Counted from the stretch's first letter, positions 13,023-21,910 are shown. The stretch is 28,410 nt of DNA from Verrucomicrobia subdivision 3 bacterium UBA693 (GCA_002298785.1 DBMR01000111.1:1-28410); one strand, 5' to 3'. Program-made: numbers and translations. The notes: generated by a model from the sequence alone, not told the origin.

Positions 13023-13793
13023 ATGCCCATATCGAAAGTGAATTCATGGTATGGTTGGGTGCCGGATCGGCCCGACTACCGGGACAAGGTCTACGCCGCC
13101 ATCGCCGCACCGCCCAAGGCGTTGCCGGCCAAGGTGGACTTGCGGTCCGGCTGTTCGCCGGTCGAGAATCAGGGACAGCTCGGCAGTTGCACCGGCAACG
13201 CGCTGGTCGGGAACCTGGAGTTCCTCGAAGTCAAAGCCGGTCGTGCGGTCACCAACCTGAGCCGCCTGTTCATTTACTACAACGAGCGCGCGATGGAGGG
13301 AACGATCAATGAAGATGCCGGGGCCGCGATTCGCGACGGGGTTAAATCGTTGGTCAAAAAGGGAGTGTGCAGCGAAAAGTCATGGCCCTACACCATCTCG
13401 AAATTCAAGCAAAAGCCATTGGCCGCCTGCTACAAGGAGGCGCTCAACCACCAGGTGACCTCCTACCACCGCATTCTTTCATTGTTGGAAATGAGAAAGT
13501 GCCTGGCGGAAGGATACCCCTTCGTGTTTGGCTTTACGGTCTACACGGCGTTTGAGTCCGCTGCGGTCGCCAAGACCGGGACCTTGAACCTGCCCAAGCC
13601 CGGTGAAAAGTCCATGGGCGGCCATGCGGTGTGCGCCGTCGGTTACGACGATTCCACCAAGCGGGTGCTCGTCCGCAATTCCTGGGGGACGGATTGGGGC
13701 ATGAAAGGCTACTTCACGATGCCTTACGACTATATTTCGGACACCAAACTGGCGGATGATTTTTGGACCCTGCGCGCCTTCGAAGACGAGTAG
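13023..13793 (+). CDS. Papain-like (C1A) cysteine peptidase without pro-region
   Basis: The product is 256 aa. The oxyanion Gln50 (ENQGQLGSC), nucleophile Cys56, His201 (MGGHAVCAVGYD) and Asn219 (VRNSWGTDWG) make a full papain-type active site. Only about 40 residues precede the core, so there is no inhibitory pro-domain of the usual ~100 residues, and no signal peptide. A fully cytoplasmic active protease is unusual; export by another route or control by a partner is possible. The short LPAKVDLRS stretch before the core is typical of bacterial C1A proteins in this subgroup. A strong GGAGG sets the start. The gene is a single unit converging on the DUF1080 gene. Confidence 0.93.
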   Translation: MPISKVNSWYGWVPDRPDYRDKVYAAIAAPPKALPAKVDLRSGCSPVENQGQLGSCTGNALVGNLEFLEVKAGRAVTNLSRLFIYYNERAMEGTINEDAGAAIRDGVKSLVKKGVCSEKSWPYTISKFKQKPLAACYKEALNHQVTSYHRILSLLEMRKCLAEGYPFVFGFTVYTAFESAAVAKTGTLNLPKPGEKSMGGHAVCAVGYDDSTKRVLVRNSWGTDWGMKGYFTMPYDYISDTKLADDFWTLRAFEDE

Positions 13794-13869
13794 GGGTGCT
13801 TGATACTTACGCGGGGTTCGACGCGGACGCGGTAGTGCAGGAGGGACCTGAAACCGTACTGCAGGCTCC

Positions 13870-13890
13870 CTCCCGGCTCTTTGCCGGGAG
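13870..13890. terminator. Hairpin between convergent genes
   Basis: CTCCCGGC-TCTTT-GCCGGGAG is an 8-bp perfect stem between the protease and DUF1080 stops. No T run follows on either strand, so its role as a terminator is uncertain. Confidence 0.4.
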
Positions 13891-13896
13891 CTGGAT

Positions 13897-15297
13897 TCAC
13901 GGGGATCCCGGCAAGCGGAGCAGCGTGGATATCTCGGCAAGGTTCAGCGCACGCGACCAGATTGCCGCTTCTTCCATCTCGCCGGTGAATGGCAGTTTTG
14001 GTACTCCGTCAAACGAACCGGCGCCGATCAGGATGGGTTCCTTGTTCTCGGTCAGTTTTCCCGACCAGGCTTTTTCTTCCATTATTCGGCCGTTGCAGAG
14101 CAGAGAGATCTTTTTGCCATCATAACGCCCGACCAGGTCGAGCCAGCTAGTGGCTTCGATGGCCGACACCGGAAAGCTGACCATGACGAAGCCCTTATCG
14201 GTGTGAACCTCGAAGCCGATGTCCGGTCCCGGTGTGCCTCCCAAATCTGCACCGAACAGGCAGAAGTTCATCACGTCATGATTGCCACGCTTGGCGAGCA
14301 GGCCCGCGTTCCAGTTCCCGTCCGGCACCCGGGCGCGCAGATAGACGGTCAGCCCCTCGCCGGTAATGTTCCAAAGCTTCGGCTGGTTCAGGTCCCGCTC
14401 GAGATCGAAGTAAGCGCTCTCAAATTTGGCGGCGACCGACCCCGCCCGCGCGCCCGGCCCAGTGGCCGGCAACTGCGGGGTGATCTTGCCGACGGCTTTG
14501 AGCGGCGGTTGGCGCGCGTTCAGCCGTTCACCGAGTTGCCAGGCGAGCGAGGCATCGGCGAGCAACGCGTCACGCGCGGTCGGCGGCTGCGCCGGTTGGA
14601 GGCGTTTTAGCCGGATGTCTTTGAACTGCGCCTTCATCGGTGGGCCGGTGTGCAGTTGCATGGCCAACAGGCCCAGCGCCTCAAAACTGTCATCGTCATT
14701 ATCCATGACCTCGGCGATGAGCTTTCCGTTCACCCGGAGCGAGAGTTTATGCCCCTGCGCAACCAGGTGATACTCGTGCCATTCATCGAGCCGAAAATCG
14801 TCCGCCCCAGGTTCCAGGGTAAGCTTCTCGGTATGTTTATTGCCATCGCGATCAAAAACGGTGCGTTCCCCTTGCAAGGCGAGATCGTGGCGGCCGAATT
14901 CATCATAGAGCCGTGCCTTCCACGGCTGAAGGTAGTTGTTGTCCACCTGGTAACCCGCCACGTCGCCGTTCGGCAGGCGCCGGCTGCGAAACTGGAAACC
15001 GCCGTTCACCGCTGGTGAATTGGTGCTGCGCATGCGGAAGGTAAGCTTCAATTCAAAGTCAGCCAGCATCCCGCCCTGCCAGATAAGGTATTGGTTTAGT
15101 TTGGGCGCGTGCTCAGGTGAAATCGTGCCGGTGATGGCCCCATCTTCGATAGACCAAAACGACATGTCCTGCCCTTGCCAGCCGTTGAGGGTGCGTCCGT
15201 CAAAGATCGGCGCGAATTCATCCGTTGCCGCTTCACGACGGGCAGTGTGGCAGCCCACCAGGAGCAGGGCCAGAGACAGGAGCGCGGTGAGTTTCAT
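13897..15297 (-). CDS. DUF1080-type lipoprotein with C-terminal LamG-like domain
   Basis: The product is 466 aa from the ATG at 15297. A longer frame up to 15375 exists, but the ATG at 15297 gives a proper lipoprotein signal, LLLVGC with Cys16. Residues about 27-216 are a DUF1080 (3-keto-disaccharide hydrolase) domain with FAPIFDGRTLNGWQG at the start and FKDIRLKRL at the end. Residues about 265-460 form a concanavalin-like (LamG) domain ending EEAAIWSRALNLAEI. Such proteins are abundant in Verrucomicrobiota and Planctomycetota and are linked to the breakdown of oxidised sugars outside the cytoplasm. The substrate cannot be told from sequence. Confidence 0.88.
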   Translation of the reverse strand: MKLTALLSLALLLVGCHTARREAATDEFAPIFDGRTLNGWQGQDMSFWSIEDGAITGTISPEHAPKLNQYLIWQGGMLADFELKLTFRMRSTNSPAVNGGFQFRSRRLPNGDVAGYQVDNNYLQPWKARLYDEFGRHDLALQGERTVFDRDGNKHTEKLTLEPGADDFRLDEWHEYHLVAQGHKLSLRVNGKLIAEVMDNDDDSFEALGLLAMQLHTGPPMKAQFKDIRLKRLQPAQPPTARDALLADASLAWQLGERLNARQPPLKAVGKITPQLPATGPGARAGSVAAKFESAYFDLERDLNQPKLWNITGEGLTVYLRARVPDGNWNAGLLAKRGNHDVMNFCLFGADLGGTPGPDIGFEVHTDKGFVMVSFPVSAIEATSWLDLVGRYDGKKISLLCNGRIMEEKAWSGKLTENKEPILIGAGSFDGVPKLPFTGEMEEAAIWSRALNLAEISTLLRLPGSP

Positions 15298-15400
15298 GTG
15301 GGGATGTTGCACGGCTGGTTTTGGCATGGCGAGGCCAATGTGGATTTGGGCTTGTCTATTTTGCTCCTGGGCCATCGAGGTCCGCTTACCGCAGCCTAAC

Positions 15401-15517
15401 GGGCTGTTGAAAAACTCCCGGGACGCCGCGTGGGGGCACGCGGCCTACAGGATTTGCTCGGAATTCGGTATGCCTTGTAGGCCCGGTGCCCTCACCGGGC
15501 GTGTTTTTCAACAGCCT
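15401..15517. mobile_element. MITE-like element with terminal inverted repeats
   Basis: GGCTGTTGAAAAAC (15402-15415) and GTTTTTCAACAGCC (15503-15516) are perfect 14-bp inverted ends. Inside, GGCACGCGGCCTACA pairs with TGTAGGCCCGGTGCC with three mismatches, so nearly the whole unit can fold into one long hairpin. It has no gene. The ends resemble those of common insertion sequences, so a transposase elsewhere may mobilise it. Confidence 0.75.
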
Positions 15518-15610
15518 GCCAGGCCGGCGTGCGAAAAGTGAGTTTGTGAGGTAGATTAATCTCTAAGCCACGCATCTCACCGACTGAAGGTGTGTGGCCG
15601 GGGAACGCTT

Positions 15611-17089
15611 GTGAATACCTACAAGATCATTGGGGGCGACGGCCAGGAATACGGTCCGGCGGACGCAGCCACCATCCGCGCCTGGGTGGCGGAGGGGCGG
15701 ATTGACGGCAACACCAGGGTCCAGGTGGTGGGCAGTGCCGAGTGGAAGCTCGCATCGGCCTTTCCAGAGCTGGGGGTGGAGGTGCCCGCCAGCCCGGCAC
15801 CCGCGCCGCAACCCAGGAAGTCGCCGGGCGTGACCCAACAGACCTCGCCCGCGAGCAACCCGGTCCGGTCGGTGGTTTATGTGCTGGTGTGTATGGCTGC
15901 AGGCCTGGCGCTGGTCGTTGCCGTGGCGATTTTCACCCGAGGCAATTTCCAGGATACAGAGACGGCCAGTCCCCCCGTCCCCCAGGTGGTCCCGCCGGTA
16001 GCGGTTCTTCCCGCCCCGGTGCACTCGCCGGAGCTGCCCGATTTGAAAGCAGCCGAAGCCGGAGACGCCGAAGCCCAATGCCGCCTCGGCGATTCGTATG
16101 CCAAAGGGACTGGTGTGACCAGGAATTATGCCACCGCGGCAAAGTGGTATCGCAAAGCCGCAGAGCAGGGTCAGACCCAGGCGCAGTTCGAGTTGGGCAA
16201 ACTCTATGCGCAAGGCATAGGGGTAGTTCGGGACGACGCCGAAGCAGCGAAGTGGTATCGCCTGGCGGGTGAGAGAGGACACGTTTTCGCTCAACACTTC
16301 CTGGGCCACCTCTACGCCAGTGGCCGGGGCCTGGAGACAGAATATCTGGAGGCACCCGACCCGCAGCCGCCCGCGCCGGTCAAATCAACTCCGACTCAAC
16401 AAAATTTCCGGGGCGACTATGCCGAGGCGGCGAGGTGGTGGCGAAAAGCGGCGGACCAGGGCGACTCCGCGGCGCAATCGGACCTTGGCTGGCTCTATGG
16501 TTCCGGCCTGGGAGTGGAGCGGAATTACGCGGAGTCCGCCGCCTGGTATCGCAAATCGGCGGAGCAGGGCAACGTTAACGGACAGCACTGGCTGGGGCAT
16601 TGCTATCTCAGCGGCAACGGCGTGGCCAAGGACGAAAAGGAGGCGTTCAAATGGTTCCTTGCGGCTGCCAAGAATGGAAACAACGCGGCCCAGGGCGATC
16701 TTGGCCGCATGTACGCCGCTGGCAGCGGGGTCGAGCAAAACAGCGCCGAGGCCATTAAGTGGTTTCGCCAGGCGGCGGAGGCTGGGTTCCCCTCGGCTCT
16801 AAATGGCTTCGCCTGGATGTTGGCCACTTCACCGAACGCAAGTCTGCGGGACGGCGCGCTCGCACTGAAATTCGCCGAAAAGGCCGTCACCGGAACCCGG
16901 CGGAAAAACGCCGGCTACCTTGACACGCTCGCGGCGGCCCACGCCGAGATGGGGGATTTCGAAAAGGCGGTTGCGGTCCAAAAGGAAGCGATCGCGCTGC
17001 TTCAGGACGCGGCTTCAAAGCAGGACTACACCTCGCGCCTAAGCCTGTACGAAGCGAAGTCGCCGTACCGCGAACCGGCAAACAAGTGA
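15611..17089 (+). CDS. GYF-domain, single-pass membrane, Sel1-repeat protein
   Basis: The product is 492 aa from the GTG at 15611, which has a GGGGA at a good distance; a GTG at 15590 is possible but weaker. Residues about 3-55 form a GYF_2-type domain (YKIIGGDGQEYGPADAATI.. then GSAEWKLASAFPEL). A membrane helix lies at about 87-107, followed by a proline-rich linker (~110-140). At least six Sel1/TPR-like repeats follow, with the A-x-x-W-Y/F-R-K-A-A-E-Q-G pattern, then a helical C-terminus. One repeat pair is split by an extra proline-rich insert (about 250-275). It is probably a membrane-anchored scaffold for protein contacts. Its partner is unknown. Confidence 0.85.
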   Translation: MNTYKIIGGDGQEYGPADAATIRAWVAEGRIDGNTRVQVVGSAEWKLASAFPELGVEVPASPAPAPQPRKSPGVTQQTSPASNPVRSVVYVLVCMAAGLALVVAVAIFTRGNFQDTETASPPVPQVVPPVAVLPAPVHSPELPDLKAAEAGDAEAQCRLGDSYAKGTGVTRNYATAAKWYRKAAEQGQTQAQFELGKLYAQGIGVVRDDAEAAKWYRLAGERGHVFAQHFLGHLYASGRGLETEYLEAPDPQPPAPVKSTPTQQNFRGDYAEAARWWRKAADQGDSAAQSDLGWLYGSGLGVERNYAESAAWYRKSAEQGNVNGQHWLGHCYLSGNGVAKDEKEAFKWFLAAAKNGNNAAQGDLGRMYAAGSGVEQNSAEAIKWFRQAAEAGFPSALNGFAWMLATSPNASLRDGALALKFAEKAVTGTRRKNAGYLDTLAAAHAEMGDFEKAVAVQKEAIALLQDAASKQDYTSRLSLYEAKSPYREPANK

Positions 17090-17138
17090 GATCCGCACGC
17101 AGTCCTGGATAAACGCGGTTCTTCCCGAGAGGTTTTTT

Positions 17139-18500
17139 TCATCGCCCAGCGGCCGCCGCCAGCGATACGCAAACGATCTCGCGATCGTTTCGAGCATAAA
17201 CCGATTTGTTGGCAAACGCCGGGTGCGACCAGACGACGAGCCGGCCGGGATCGCGATTCGTCGGATCGAGCAGGTGCGTGCGGCTAATCTCCTGGTATTG
17301 CTCCGGCGTGAGTTTCGCGATGATGAGATCCCCAGTCTCGCTGAACAGGAAGCAGCGGGCGCCGTTCTTCACGATGAACGCGTTGCCCCAGCGGGTGGAC
17401 TTGCCCGCCGTCGGCGCGAATGTTTCCCAGATACGCTCTCCGGTCTCCATCTTCAGGCAGCGGAACTGGCCGTAGCTACAGGGACTATAAATGTGACCAT
17501 CCTCCAGCAGCGGCGTGGCCATAACGCTGTGCAATCCGTCGGTGTCCGTCTCGCTCACCTTTTTGCTTCGCCAGACCAGCGTCGGCTTTTCGGAATCAAC
17601 GCGCAGCATCAACGAGCCGTTGTAAAAGGAACTGAGGAACAGCAGGTCCCCGGATTGGCGTGGGCTGGGAATGGTCATCCCCGCGCGCACCGAGGGCGTG
17701 AGCGGATAGGCCCAATAAACTTTGCCAGTTTCGGGATCGAGCGAGCTTACAGCTTCCGGGTGCCAGACGATGAGCTGCCGTTTGCCCCCAAATTCAAAGA
17801 TCATTGGCGGTGCGTAACCGGGCTCCTTCGCCCCGAGCGCGCGCCACAGTTCCTTACCCGTGTCCTTGTCGAAAGCCACGGCCACACTGTCTTGTCCGCC
17901 CACGAGGCAGATCAGTTTCTTGCCATCAATCAGGGGATGACCGGCGAAGCCCCACACGGGCGTCTGGATATTGAAATCCACTTTCAAATCGTGAGCCCAA
18001 AGCACCGTGCCTTTTTCCGCGTCCAGGCAGAGGAGGTTGCCCTCGGCCCCCAGCGTGTAAACTTTGCCGTCGTGGATCGCCGGCGTCGTGCGTGGCCCCG
18101 CCGCATAGCTGACGGTGTAGGGACAATCGTATTGATGCTGCCAAATGATTTTGCCGTCGGCTTCATTGAGACACAGCACTCGTTCGCCGCCGGGAATCGC
18201 ACCGCGCGCGAACGGATTAGCCGGATTGGTGGCGCCTTGGGGGAGTTGCCGGTCGGTGACATACACCCGCCCTTTGGCTACGGCCGGTCCAGCGTATCCG
18301 CCGCCAATCGGCACCCGCCAACGGTAGCGCGGACCCTCCGCCGGAAACTTCTCGATGATGCCCGTTTCGCGCCAGACCGCGTCCCGTTGCGGACCCAGCC
18401 ATTGCGGCCAGTCGTCGGCATGGACAGTGGCCAGTGCCAGTGGGAAAAATCCGATGACCCGCAGCCACGGCAATCCCCGAAGATGTTGGAAAGTCTTCAT
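17139..18500 (-). CDS. Secreted PQQ-like beta-propeller protein
   Basis: The product is 453 aa. A signal peptide ends at VHA (residue 28), followed by DDWPQWLGPQRDAVW, the usual opening of these proteins in Verrucomicrobiota and Planctomycetota. About seven blades contain the repeated pattern G-x-V-Y-x-L-x-A-x-x-G-x-x-x-W (for example DGKVYTLGAEGNLLCLDAEKG split over 163-183 and ETGKVYWAY at 258-266). The family forms an eight- or seven-bladed propeller; many members bind no PQQ and act as scaffolds or in sugar breakdown. Active-site acids of true PQQ dehydrogenases are not evident. The gene converges on the GYF/Sel1 gene. Confidence 0.88.
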   Translation of the reverse strand: MKTFQHLRGLPWLRVIGFFPLALATVHADDWPQWLGPQRDAVWRETGIIEKFPAEGPRYRWRVPIGGGYAGPAVAKGRVYVTDRQLPQGATNPANPFARGAIPGGERVLCLNEADGKIIWQHQYDCPYTVSYAAGPRTTPAIHDGKVYTLGAEGNLLCLDAEKGTVLWAHDLKVDFNIQTPVWGFAGHPLIDGKKLICLVGGQDSVAVAFDKDTGKELWRALGAKEPGYAPPMIFEFGGKRQLIVWHPEAVSSLDPETGKVYWAYPLTPSVRAGMTIPSPRQSGDLLFLSSFYNGSLMLRVDSEKPTLVWRSKKVSETDTDGLHSVMATPLLEDGHIYSPCSYGQFRCLKMETGERIWETFAPTAGKSTRWGNAFIVKNGARCFLFSETGDLIIAKLTPEQYQEISRTHLLDPTNRDPGRLVVWSHPAFANKSVYARNDREIVCVSLAAAAGR

Positions 18501-18661
18501 GCTTTTGAAATCGATCCTCCCGACAACTAATCAGCAGGGGAGGATTCCGTCAAATCACCATCACCGTTCTGATTCGTGCACGAACCTCAAAAGGTCTTTC
18601 CGAGACATGTTGCCGCCCCGATAGAGTTCGTCCAGGGGTAAAGGAGGGATGAAACAAGGAA

Positions 18662-18735
<74 letters not shown>

Positions 18736-18745
18736 AACCGCAGGA

Positions 18746-18773
18746 ATACTAACCCCCTCTCTAGCCTTGTCAA
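18746..18773 (-). promoter_or_regulatory. tRNA-Gly promoter
   Basis: On the minus strand: TTGACA (18768-18773), 16-base spacer, TAGTAT (18746-18751), 10 bases ahead of the mature tRNA. Confidence 0.65.
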
Positions 18774-18800
18774 TCCCGGCAAACCACGGGAATAGATTTC

Positions 18801-18829
18801 TTGGCAGGATTTTTGTCGGGCTGTATTCT
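18801..18829 (+). promoter_or_regulatory. pyrC promoter
   Basis: TTGGCA (18801-18806), 17-base spacer, TATTCT (18824-18829). Transcription would start at about 18836, two bases from the ATG at 18838, so the mRNA could be nearly leaderless. It lies back to back with the tRNA-Gly promoter. Confidence 0.5.
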
Positions 18830-18837
18830 CCTGGGCG

Positions 18838-20199
18838 ATGAAGTCGCTGCTCCTTACTGGTGGACGGGTGATTGATCCGGCCAATAATTTTGACGCCGTT
18901 GCCGACGTGCTGGCGGTGGACGGGAAGATCAGCGCGGTGGGAGTCGGTCTGTCGGTGCCCGCGGGCGAGGTCGAGCGCGTGGACGCCAAGGGGTTGGTGG
19001 TGTGCCCCGGCTTGATCGATTTGCACGTGCATTTGCGCGAGCCGGGTCAGACCGCGAAGGAGACCATCGCCACCGGCACGCGAGCCGCCGCGCGCGGCGG
19101 GTTCGCTTCGATTGTTTGCATGCCCAACACCTCGCCGGCCATCGATAATCCGGGCACGGTGGCACTCATCCACGATGCGGCACTCGATCAGGGTGCGGTG
19201 AATGTTTTTGTCACCGGCGCCATCACCAGGAACATCGCCGGCGAAGAACTGGCCCCGATCGGCTCGCTCAAGAAAGCGGGTATTGTCGCCATCACAGACG
19301 ACGGCCATTGCGTGCAGAACAACGAACTGATGCGCGGAGCGCTCAAATACGCGCGCATGTTCGACCTGCCGGTGATGGATCATTGCCAGGATTACAGCCT
19401 GGTAACGGATGGAGTGATGCACGAGGGCTACTGGAGCACCGCGCTGGGTCTTCGGGGATGGCCTTCTGCCGGAGAGGAAATCATCGTGGCGCGAAATATT
19501 CTGCTGGCCGAATCCACGGGCTCGCACGTGCATTGCCAGCACCTGAGCTCCGCCGGCAGCGTGCGGCTCCTGCGTGAAGCGAAGCAACGCGGGGTGCCTG
19601 TCTCTGGCGAAGCTTGTCCGCACCACTTTACGCTCACGGATGCCGCGGTTGCCGGCAGTGAGAAATTTTGGGCGGCGGACGGGCAGGGGATTAGCGGTTT
19701 GCCCGGCGACGCACCCAAGCCGTCGTGGCCGGCGTACGACACCCATTTCAAGATGAATCCCCCCTTGCGTTCCGCCTCGGACCGGGAGGCCATTTTGCAG
19801 GGCCTCACCGATGGCACGCTCGAGATCCTGGCCAGCGACCATGCTCCGCACTGCGGCTACGAGAAGGAAGTGGAATTTGACTACGCGCCGTTCGGCATCA
19901 CCGGCCTGGAGACGGAACTGGCGCTGGCACTGATGCAACTCTATCATTCCAAGCGTCTTGGGTTGCCCGAAATCATCGCCAAGTTCACGATCACCCCCGC
20001 CCGCCTGCTCCGGTTGAGCAAGGGCACCTTGAGCCCGGGGGCGGATGCGGATATCACAATTTTTGATCCCGATCGGGCTTGGACCTTCTCCAGGGAAGTG
20101 TCTGCCAGCAAGTCGTTTAATAGTCCCTTTCTCGGATGGACGCTCCGGGGCAAGGCGGTGGCGACGTTTGTGGGCGGACGCAAGGCCTGGGGCGAATGA
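18838..20199 (+). CDS. pyrC: Dihydroorotase
   Basis: Dihydroorotase makes dihydroorotate from carbamoyl-aspartate in pyrimidine synthesis. The product is 453 aa. Zinc ligands are His63 and His65 in DLHVHLREPG (61-70), His182, His235 and Asp334 in SDHAPH, with Asp155 in ITDDGHCV in place of the first metal bridge seen in other types, as in class I enzymes. The length exceeds the ~425 of close relatives because of an extra stretch (about 271-298, rich in Gly and Pro) between the ACPHHFTLTD motif and the NPPLR motif. The start is the ATG at 18838. It lies 126 bases before carA, in a pyrimidine cluster. Confidence 0.95.
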   Translation: MKSLLLTGGRVIDPANNFDAVADVLAVDGKISAVGVGLSVPAGEVERVDAKGLVVCPGLIDLHVHLREPGQTAKETIATGTRAAARGGFASIVCMPNTSPAIDNPGTVALIHDAALDQGAVNVFVTGAITRNIAGEELAPIGSLKKAGIVAITDDGHCVQNNELMRGALKYARMFDLPVMDHCQDYSLVTDGVMHEGYWSTALGLRGWPSAGEEIIVARNILLAESTGSHVHCQHLSSAGSVRLLREAKQRGVPVSGEACPHHFTLTDAAVAGSEKFWAADGQGISGLPGDAPKPSWPAYDTHFKMNPPLRSASDREAILQGLTDGTLEILASDHAPHCGYEKEVEFDYAPFGITGLETELALALMQLYHSKRLGLPEIIAKFTITPARLLRLSKGTLSPGADADITIFDPDRAWTFSREVSASKSFNSPFLGWTLRGKAVATFVGGRKAWGE

Positions 20200-20274
20200 A
20201 CCGGGCACCGGTTTCGGCGGCAGTCGGATGATGGATGATTCAAAAATCCTCCGCCTGGCGGTGAGAGGTTAGCC

Positions 20275-20302
20275 TTGACCCGGGCGGTTGTTTCCGTAGC
20301 AT
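20275..20302 (+). promoter_or_regulatory. Possible carA promoter
   Basis: TTGACC (20275-20280), 16-base spacer, TAGCAT (20297-20302), ahead of the ATG at 20326. carA may therefore have its own start of transcription besides read-through from pyrC. Confidence 0.4.
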
Positions 20303-20325
20303 CGCGCGCGGTCGCGAGATCATTG

Positions 20326-21483
20326 ATGAACGCTATTCTGGCATTGGAAGACGGTTCGGTGTTTCGGGGTGTGGGTTTTGGCGCCAAAACCTCCGCCTGC
20401 GGCGAGGTTTGCTTCAACACCTCCATGACCGGCTACCAGGAGATTCTGACCGATCCCTCCTACAAAGGACAGATCGTCACCATGACCTACCCTCTGATCG
20501 GGAACTACGGCGTCAACACCCAGGACGTCGAGTCTTGGCGGCCGCACGTGGGCGGATTCGTGATCCGCGAGTTGTCCCCGGTGGTCAGCAACTGGCGCGC
20601 CGACCAGTCATTGGCCGCGTACCTCGAACAGAATGGCATTCCGGGCATCCAGGGCATCGATACCCGCGCCCTGACCAAAAAGCTGCGCGTCCGCGGCGCT
20701 CTGAACGGCTTCATCACCACCGAGCCGATGTCCGAAGATGAAGCGCTGAAGCGGGCTCGGGAATGGCCGGGGTTGATCGGTGTGGATTACGTGCGGCAGG
20801 TCACCCACGAGAAGAGCTTTGTCTGGGACGAAACCGACGAGCTCAGCCCGGATTTCAAGCTGCTGCATGGCGCGGGTGAAAATGATCCGCGCCGGGAACG
20901 CGTGCCGTTGCCCCCCGCTGATATTCCCATCGTGGCCTATGATTTTGGGATGAAGTACAACATCCTGCGCCGCCTGCGGCAGCACGGATTCAAGGTGCGC
21001 GTGTTGCCCGCCTCGACTCCGGCTGCGGAAGCGTTGCGGCATCAGCCCGCCGGCATCTTCCTCTCGAACGGGCCGGGGGACCCGGCCGCGCTCGGCTACG
21101 CCGTCAAGGCCGTTGCGGAGCTGGTCACCACGGGCATCCCGATCTTTGGGATATGCCTCGGACACCAAATCCTCGGGCAGGCGCTGGGCGGAAAGACCTT
21201 CAAACTCAAATTTGGACATCGCGGCGCCAATCAACCGGTCAAGGATTTGGAATCCGGCCAGGTGGAAATCACGTCCCAAAACCACGGCTTCGCGGTCGAC
21301 CCGAGTTCGTTGCCCTCCGACGTGGTGGTGGACCGGATCAATCTCAACGACCAGACCGTGGAAGGAATGGCACACCGCACCAAGCCGATTTTCTGCGTGC
21401 AATATCATCCGGAAGCCTCTCCCGGCCCGCATGATTCCAATCCATTGTTCAGCCGCTTCCGGCGGTTGATCGAGAAACAGTAA
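20326..21483 (+). CDS. carA: Carbamoyl-phosphate synthase small subunit
   Basis: CarA hydrolyses glutamine and passes ammonia to the large subunit CarB, which makes carbamoyl phosphate for arginine and pyrimidines. The product is 385 aa from the ATG at 20326 (MNAILALEDGSVF), the usual start; an upstream frame to 20275 is unlikely. The class I glutamine amidotransferase triad is Cys277 in FGICLGHQ, His361 and Glu363 in CVQYHPEASPGPHD. The N-terminal half carries the CFNTSMTGYQEILTDPSY signature (29-46). carB does not follow within this window; the next 500 bases hold dispersed repeats. Confidence 0.98.
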   Translation: MNAILALEDGSVFRGVGFGAKTSACGEVCFNTSMTGYQEILTDPSYKGQIVTMTYPLIGNYGVNTQDVESWRPHVGGFVIRELSPVVSNWRADQSLAAYLEQNGIPGIQGIDTRALTKKLRVRGALNGFITTEPMSEDEALKRAREWPGLIGVDYVRQVTHEKSFVWDETDELSPDFKLLHGAGENDPRRERVPLPPADIPIVAYDFGMKYNILRRLRQHGFKVRVLPASTPAAEALRHQPAGIFLSNGPGDPAALGYAVKAVAELVTTGIPIFGICLGHQILGQALGGKTFKLKFGHRGANQPVKDLESGQVEITSQNHGFAVDPSSLPSDVVVDRINLNDQTVEGMAHRTKPIFCVQYHPEASPGPHDSNPLFSRFRRLIEKQ

Positions 21484-21495
21484 GTAAGTACCACG

Positions 21496-21615
21496 GAGCA
21501 CGCGGAAAGGGAGCAGTCGGAGCGCGAGCTTCCAAGCCCGCTTATGAAGGTGCTGGCGGTGAAGCGGTGCACATCGTAGAAATCGCAATCGGTTGTTGAT
21601 TCCCCACCTCCGGCA
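21496..21615. repeat. Dispersed hairpin repeat, copy 2
   Basis: About 120 bp, aligned with 21716-21838 and, over its left part, with 1321-1402. The palindrome reads GCGAGCTTCCAAGCCCGC, one change from perfect. Confidence 0.8.
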
Positions 21616-21715
21616 GTATCGGTTTAGTAGCTGTGAGAGGCTGCCGGGTAGGGACGTGTTCCACCACGTCCGAAACTGCCTTCGGGGGCAGGGGACGAAT
21701 TACCAAGGAACACGC

Positions 21716-21838
21716 GAACCACGCGGAGAGGGAGGAGTTGGAGCGCGAGCTTCCAAGCTCGCTTATGCAGGTACTGGCGGGGAAACGGTGCACATTGTAG
21801 AAATCGCAGGCGGTAATTGCTTCCCCAGCTCCGGCAGG
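21716..21838. repeat. Dispersed hairpin repeat, copy 3
   Basis: Aligned with copy 2; the palindrome GCGAGCTT-CC-AAGCTCGC is perfect here. Both end in CTCCGGCAG. Confidence 0.8.
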
Positions 21839-21910
21839 TGCGCCATTGTTATAGGCCATGGAATCAGCAGCTATGCTATTTAATCCAGAATGATTTATGC
21901 CATATTTTAA

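Noticed and set aside
15297..15375. A longer N-terminus for the DUF1080 protein
   Set aside because: The extra 26 residues would bury the lipoprotein signal; the ATG at 15297 gives a standard lipobox at Cys16.
17223..18530. A 435-codon + strand frame opposite the PQQ-like gene
   Set aside because: The minus-strand gene has a signal peptide and propeller repeats; the + frame has no domain.
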